Shown: in pieces, positions 52,443-55,948 of the stretch
Layout: every line of letters begins with the position of its first letter
Position numbering within the stretch: the stretch's first letter is position 1
Assembly: GCA_012033595.1 (NCBI GenBank)
Contig: JAAUQL010000029.1
Span: 1-55,948 of the forward strand
Source of the DNA: Cyclobacteriaceae bacterium
GTDB lineage: Bacteria > Bacteroidota > Bacteroidia > Cytophagales > Cyclobacteriaceae
Length of the DNA: 55,948 nucleotides
Reading direction: 5' to 3'
Program-made: the position numbers and the translations under genes
The notes under the pieces: generated by a model
Told to the model about the DNA's origin: nothing
Databases searched by the model: none
The model's input: only the letters and a program-made list of their open reading frames with translations

Positions 52443-52991
52443 TTGAAATATTGCAGCAAATGTGGAAGTAGCCACATCGCCCTACTCGTACCCGAAGGCG
52501 ACACCTACGAAAGATTTGTATGTGGCAATTGCCAAAGCATTTTCTATGCAAATCCTCGCATGATTGTGGGATGCCTGCCCGTGTATGAAGATAAAGTAAT
52601 GCTATGCAAGCGAGCCATAGCACCACAACATGGCCTGTGGAACTTGCCGGCCGGATTTCTTGAAAACGGTGAAAAAGCCGAAGATGGCGCAGCCCGCGAA
52701 ACACTGGAGGAATCACAGGCAAAGGTAAACATCATTAAACTACACGCTGTATTTAGCCTGCCCAAAGTCAACCAGGTGTATCTATTGTTTTTGGCACAAT
52801 TAAAAGACCTGCATTTTGGCCCGACCAAAGAAAGCCTGGAGGTAAGTCTTTTTGCCCAGGAAGATGTGCCATGGAAAGATATTGCCTTCCATTCCACCAC
52901 CTACGCACTCGAACGATACTATTCGTATGGAAAAGACTTTGAAGGTGTACATGTAGGCAGCTACGAAGGCAAACAGAAATGGGAAGCGTGA
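52443..52991 (+). CDS. NUDIX hydrolase with N-terminal zinc ribbon
   Basis: 182 residues. TTG start at 52443 leads straight into the zinc ribbon (KYCSKCGSS, VCGNCQS). Nudix box GFLENGEKAEDGAARETLEESQA matches Gx5Ex7REUxEE, but the usual Gly after EEx is Gln. NADH pyrophosphatase-like architecture; substrate unknown. 16 nt after map, so likely co-transcribed. Confidence 0.85.
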   Translation: MKYCSKCGSSHIALLVPEGDTYERFVCGNCQSIFYANPRMIVGCLPVYEDKVMLCKRAIAPQHGLWNLPAGFLENGEKAEDGAARETLEESQAKVNIIKLHAVFSLPKVNQVYLLFLAQLKDLHFGPTKESLEVSLFAQEDVPWKDIAFHSTTYALERYYSYGKDFEGVHVGSYEGKQKWEA

Positions 52992-53030
52992 TGATCGTTG
53001 TTAGTTGATTGTAGATCATTGTTGGTTTTC
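52991..53030. repeat. GTT-rich dispersed repeat tract
   Basis: GATCGTTGTTAGTTGATTG-like units starting at the NUDIX stop, same family as 29971, 34033 and 37855. The convergent 110-bp gap has no other recognised signal. Confidence 0.5.
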
Positions 53031-53101
53031 GACACAACGATCAGGCGTCAACCATTATCAAGGCGGGTTCGTTGCTGTAGGATGCTGGTTGTAGCTTGCT
53101 T

Positions 53102-53512
53102 TTATTTCACCAATGTCACCCCTGTGCGCGCAAGAGAAAGAATGCCGCCTTGTATTTCACAAACATTTTTGAAACCTGCCTGCCGCATGTACCCGGCAGC
53201 ATTTCTACTCCTGATTCCTGTTTTACAATAGACATAGTAGGTTTGGTCTTTGTCCAGCTTATTGATTTCTTCTGTGAAATTTTTGCTGTAGATATCCATA
53301 GACCTGGCGCCCTGCACATGACCCGAGTTATACTCAGCAGGTGTGCGCACATCCAGAATCACCGCCTTGCTTTTGTCGGCCTCTGCAAATTTTTTCGATT
53401 CCATTACACAAGCTGAGGAAGATTGTGGAGAATTGCCACCGGCGTTCAAAAGATTGAAAGCAACGACTGCCACCAGCAGCGGAATGAGTATATACAATAT
53501 TTTTTTGTTCAT
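53102..53512 (-). CDS. Membrane-anchored or exported rhodanese
   Basis: 136 residues from ATG 53512 (MNKKILYILIPLLVAVVAFNLL). One hydrophobic N-terminal segment, then a single rhodanese domain with VILDVRTPAEYNSGHVQGA and active loop YCKTGIRS. The sulfur-carrier Cys is present, so it should accept persulfide in the periplasm. 14 nt after the DUF6691-type gene; last of the sulfur operon. Confidence 0.88.
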   Translation of the reverse strand: MNKKILYILIPLLVAVVAFNLLNAGGNSPQSSSACVMESKKFAEADKSKAVILDVRTPAEYNSGHVQGARSMDIYSKNFTEEINKLDKDQTYYVYCKTGIRSRNAAGYMRQAGFKNVCEIQGGILSLARTGVTLVK

Positions 53513-53526
53513 GATTGAAAATGATT

Positions 53527-53936
53527 TTAATGAGGTAATTTTTCCTGAAACAATCCGTAAACCCATGTTCCTAACAAGGCAAATAAGAGCGTGACGATAA
53601 AAACACTATACCCATTACCGATGAGCGCGAAATGGGGCCCGGACAAGCCCCGGTCAATGCCCAGCCAAAACCAAATATAAGCCCGCCATAGATAGCAGCT
53701 TTGTTATATGGCTTCACCGGAAATTTTATGTTTTGTCCATCTATGGCTTTCACATTCCATTTTTTCAAAAGACCGATAGAAATAGCGCCTACCAGAATGG
53801 CAGAACCAATAACGCCATACATATGGAAAGATTGAAAACGAAACATCTCCTGAATCCTAAACCAGGAAATCACTTCTGCCTTGGTAAGCACCACTCCGAA
53901 AACCATCCCAAATACCAGGTACTTTAAGTTTTTCAT
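53527..53936 (-). CDS. YeeE/YedE-type membrane protein (DUF6691), frame interrupted
   Basis: About 137 residues from ATG 53936 (MKNLKYLVFGMVFGVVL). Four membrane segments. The conserved block WALTGACPGPI is in the first frame, which then runs to an early stop. One frame over, the continuation FALIGNGYSVFIVTLLFALLGTWVYGLFQ matches the family C-terminus, ending 53527. One T added to ATTTCG (about 53630) repairs it. The family, with its YeeE partner, takes up thiosulfate or another sulfur compound. Confidence 0.82.
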
Positions 53937-53946
53937 TTGAACAGAA

Positions 53947-54504
53947 TTACAAGATGAGAGGTAAAACAAGATGGGTCATCAGCAAACCCCCAACAAAAAA
54001 GCTGATGGTGGCAACCAAAGAACCAAACTGAAGGTTGGACAAGCCCGAAATGGAATGCCCCGAAGTGCACCCATTAGCATAGCGTGTGCCAAAGCCTACT
54101 AAAAACCCGCCCAGGCACATAAAAACAAAGCCTTTGACACTCAGCAGATTTGCCCAACTAAATAAATCGGCAGGCAGGTAAGAATCAAATTGCTTTACGC
54201 CCAGGGCACTCAGATCGGTTACAGTCTCTTGCGATATTTCAACTTTTGCATCTCCCAGCATCCACTGAGCAGCGATAAGTCCACCAATCAATATGCCTCC
54301 GACAAAGGCAAGGTTCCATTTTTCATTTCTCCATTCGTATTTGAAATATTCAATGTTCATAGGAACACACATGGCACAAATGTGTCTGAGTGAAGACGAA
54401 ATGCCCAGTGCTCTATTGCCAAAAACCAACAACAACGGCACCATTAATCCTATCAAAGGCCCGGCGACATACCAAGGCCATGGTTCATGTATCAAATCGA
54501 TCAT
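53947..54504 (-). CDS. YeeE/YedE family membrane protein (sulfur transport)
   Basis: 185 residues. Membrane segments with the family signature GFGTRYANGCTSGHSISGLSNL (conserved Cys) and an internal ICAMCVPM. Homologous to half of the thiosulfate importer TsuA; half-size proteins are often encoded as pairs, as here with the gene 10 nt downstream. Thiosulfate or similar as substrate is inference. Confidence 0.87.
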   Translation of the reverse strand: MIDLIHEPWPWYVAGPLIGLMVPLLLVFGNRALGISSSLRHICAMCVPMNIEYFKYEWRNEKWNLAFVGGILIGGLIAAQWMLGDAKVEISQETVTDLSALGVKQFDSYLPADLFSWANLLSVKGFVFMCLGGFLVGFGTRYANGCTSGHSISGLSNLQFGSLVATISFFVGGLLMTHLVLPLIL

Positions 54505-54519
54505 TTCATTTGGTTTAAG

Positions 54520-54561
54520 CCTGCATAATTAATTGAAAAAATGAACAATAAAAGATGCAGG
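54520..54561. promoter_or_regulatory. 7-bp inverted repeat ahead of the YeeE gene
   Basis: CCTGCAT (54520-54526) and ATGCAGG (54555-54561), 28 nt apart, start 16 nt before the YeeE start. Could be a regulator site or an mRNA structure; short arms make it weak. The rest of the 247-bp gap up to 54751 shows nothing else. Confidence 0.3.
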
Positions 54562-54751
54562 AACGGTACTACCCTCATGCATACTTATAAAAACTAAGCA
54601 AAATTGAGGATGTTTTGGCAACCAGGCCGGATCAGTAATTTCTTAACGCAACCACCTTGATAAACACCACGTTGGAAATAAAAAGGCACAAAACAAAGGG
54701 TACAAGCATGACACCTGCACCCTGATTTGTTTCATTGATTTGTCCGATGGC

Positions 54752-55090
54752 TTATTCTATTTCGCCAGACCAACCCATCATGCCCATACGAACATTATTG
54801 ATGTCGGCAAAGCCCATGTGCGCCATTTGCCCGCACGCGGTTTTGCTGCGATTACCGCTGGCGCAATACACATAATACGTCTTATTTTTGTCCAGCTTTT
54901 CGAGCTTGTTGACAAAATCCGGAGACATCACATTGATATTGAGCGAGTTTGGTATATGGCCACTTTGGTGCTCTCCTTCGGTACGAACATCGATCAAGCC
55001 TATAGAAGATCCATTGCTTTTGATGATTTGCTCCAATTCACCGCAGTCTACGGTCTGGTAAGCTTCCTGAGTTTTCGAGAAGAAATTCAT
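54752..55090 (-). CDS. Single-domain rhodanese
   Basis: 112 residues, cytosolic. SIGLIDVRTEGEHQSGHIPNSLNINV and active loop YCASGNRSKTA with the catalytic Cys; GQMAHMGFADINNVRMGMMGW closes the domain. Moves sulfane sulfur between carriers; 41 nt after the MBL-rhodanese gene. Confidence 0.93.
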   Translation of the reverse strand: MNFFSKTQEAYQTVDCGELEQIIKSNGSSIGLIDVRTEGEHQSGHIPNSLNINVMSPDFVNKLEKLDKNKTYYVYCASGNRSKTACGQMAHMGFADINNVRMGMMGWSGEIE

Positions 55091-55131
55091 AAATTAAATT
55101 TTGGTTTTTTGTTAATAAATTATTTAAGTTT

Positions 55132-55948
55132 TTAAAGTTTGAGCGATTCCAATTTTTCATTTCTCAGAGTGGTGGGACATTTCCCGGCGATCAAAGGCAC
55201 TCCTTCAGCCTGCCTGATTTTGGCAAAACCACCATGGATATTTCGAATGTTTTTAAACCCATTGCTGGCTAAAAGCGATGAAGCAATCATAGAGCGATAG
55301 CCGCCAGCACAGTGTACCAGGTATTTGCCATTTTTATCCAATTCGCCAAGGCGATTTTCAAAATCAACAAGCGAAATATTGATTGCGCCAGATACATGCT
55401 CTGTTTCTGCTTCGGTGCTGCGCCTTACATCCAGCACTTCGTACCCTTCGTTAACCAATGACATCATCTCATTCGCTTCTATCGAAGTAATGGTTTGTAT
55501 TGCCTTGCCGGAATTTTTCCAGGCTTCTACCCCACCTTCCAGATAGCCAAGCACATTTTCGAAGCCCACACGAGCCAGACGCAGTACAGATTCGTACTCT
55601 TGCCCCGGCTCGGTGATTAGTACCAAGGCTCGGTCTATGGGAATAAGTGAACCTACCCACACTGCATATTGGCCGTTGAGTGGTATGTTGAGCGAATACC
55701 TGAGCGATGCGGTTTCGTATAGGTTTTCATTGCGCGTATCAAGTACCAAAGCCCCATCGTTGATGGCCTTTTCAAAATCTGCCAGCGACAAGGGATTAAG
55801 ATTCTTTTTGAGTACTTCGTCGATATTTTTGGTATCCTTCGCGATTGATCCTCGCATTTCGAATGAGCTGGAGGAGTGCTATGCCATCTGTCACCACGTC
55901 GATAAACTGTGCTTTGCTCATGACTGCAGCGCATAATCATTTTGCGCT
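55132..55948 (-). CDS. MBL-fold persulfide dioxygenase-like protein with tandem rhodanese domains, 5' partial, frame interrupted
   Basis: The clean part (from 55857) covers two rhodanese domains. The first (about 55575-55800) lacks a catalytic Cys (VLITEPGQEYE); the second has YLVHCAGGYRS. Family proteins of about 460-470 residues have an N-terminal metallo-beta-lactamase fold that oxidises persulfides; that part is off-window. The link (AQNDYALQS, MSKAQFIDVVTDGIA, PPAH, NARINREGYQK, NIDEVLKK) is spread over all three frames between 55838 and 55948. Adding single bases at several short homopolymers joins these pieces in family order. Five or more indels in 110 nt point to poor sequence at a contig end. 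Confidence 0.78.

Overview
The window looks like a chromosomal segment of a Bacteroidota bacterium, most likely a free-living, probably aquatic Cytophagales-type organism; the taxonomic depth is inference. The support is a SusC/SusD pair inside a polysaccharide utilization locus (PUL), phylum-typical families (START-like protein, DUF4290, DUF6691/YeeE pair, LptF/G with a long insert), a type II pantothenate kinase, weak or absent Shine-Dalgarno sequences, and promoters of the Bacteroidota form (TTTG, about 19 nt, TAnnTTTG) ahead of the tRNA and the trp leader. No rRNA, CRISPR array, phage or integrase gene was seen.

Layout. 1-1273 is the 3' part of a GH3-family acyl-adenylase. 1339-22050 is a PUL with an oxidative character. 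A LacI-type regulator faces a triple palindromic operator array. A co-directional series follows: sodium/solute symporter, cytosolic FAD oxidoreductase, SusC, SusD, beta-helix lipoprotein (GH28-like), an exported protein carrying the covalent-FMN motif DxxTGAT, an exported FAD oxidoreductase with a carbohydrate-binding-like N-terminal domain, a sulfatase lipoprotein and a GH2 glycosidase. After a 132-bp MITE-like element comes a PQQ-type quinohaem dehydrogenase lipoprotein. 22106-22179 is tRNA-Met(CAT). A START-like protein and an LptF/G permease follow.

24786-36397, on the minus strand, holds amino-acid biosynthesis: trpL-trpE-trpG-trpD-trpC-trpF-trpB-trpA-aroF, then hisH-hisA-hisF-hisIE. 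The trp operon starts with a newly readable attenuator, a 20-residue leader peptide with three consecutive Trp codons followed by a strong terminator hairpin. Several trp intergenic gaps carry palindromic or low-complexity repeats. 36614-46211 is mixed: a membrane protein with a zinc-ribbon-like tail, a 21-bp tandem repeat array, pantothenate kinase, two ECF sigma/anti-sigma type modules, a His-rich metal transporter and an EEP nuclease. 46212-52991 is housekeeping: murA with Asp in place of the catalytic Cys, DUF4290, a UvrD/PcrA helicase, DUF3109, methionine aminopeptidase and a NUDIX hydrolase. 53102-55948 (minus) is a sulfur-handling operon with an MBL-rhodanese protein, a rhodanese, two YeeE/YedE-type membrane proteins and an exported rhodanese.

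Sequence quality. At least six genes (GH3, lacI, lptF/G, uvrD, the DUF6691 gene and the MBL-rhodanese gene) are interrupted by single-base indels, mostly homopolymers one base short, and densest near the two window ends. Because some of these genes are normally essential, assembly or read error is the most likely cause, and I annotate them as single genes with interrupted frames. The most interesting leads are the oxidative PUL with its DxxTGAT protein, the trp attenuator, the MITE with a 10-bp target duplication, and the 21-bp repeat array.
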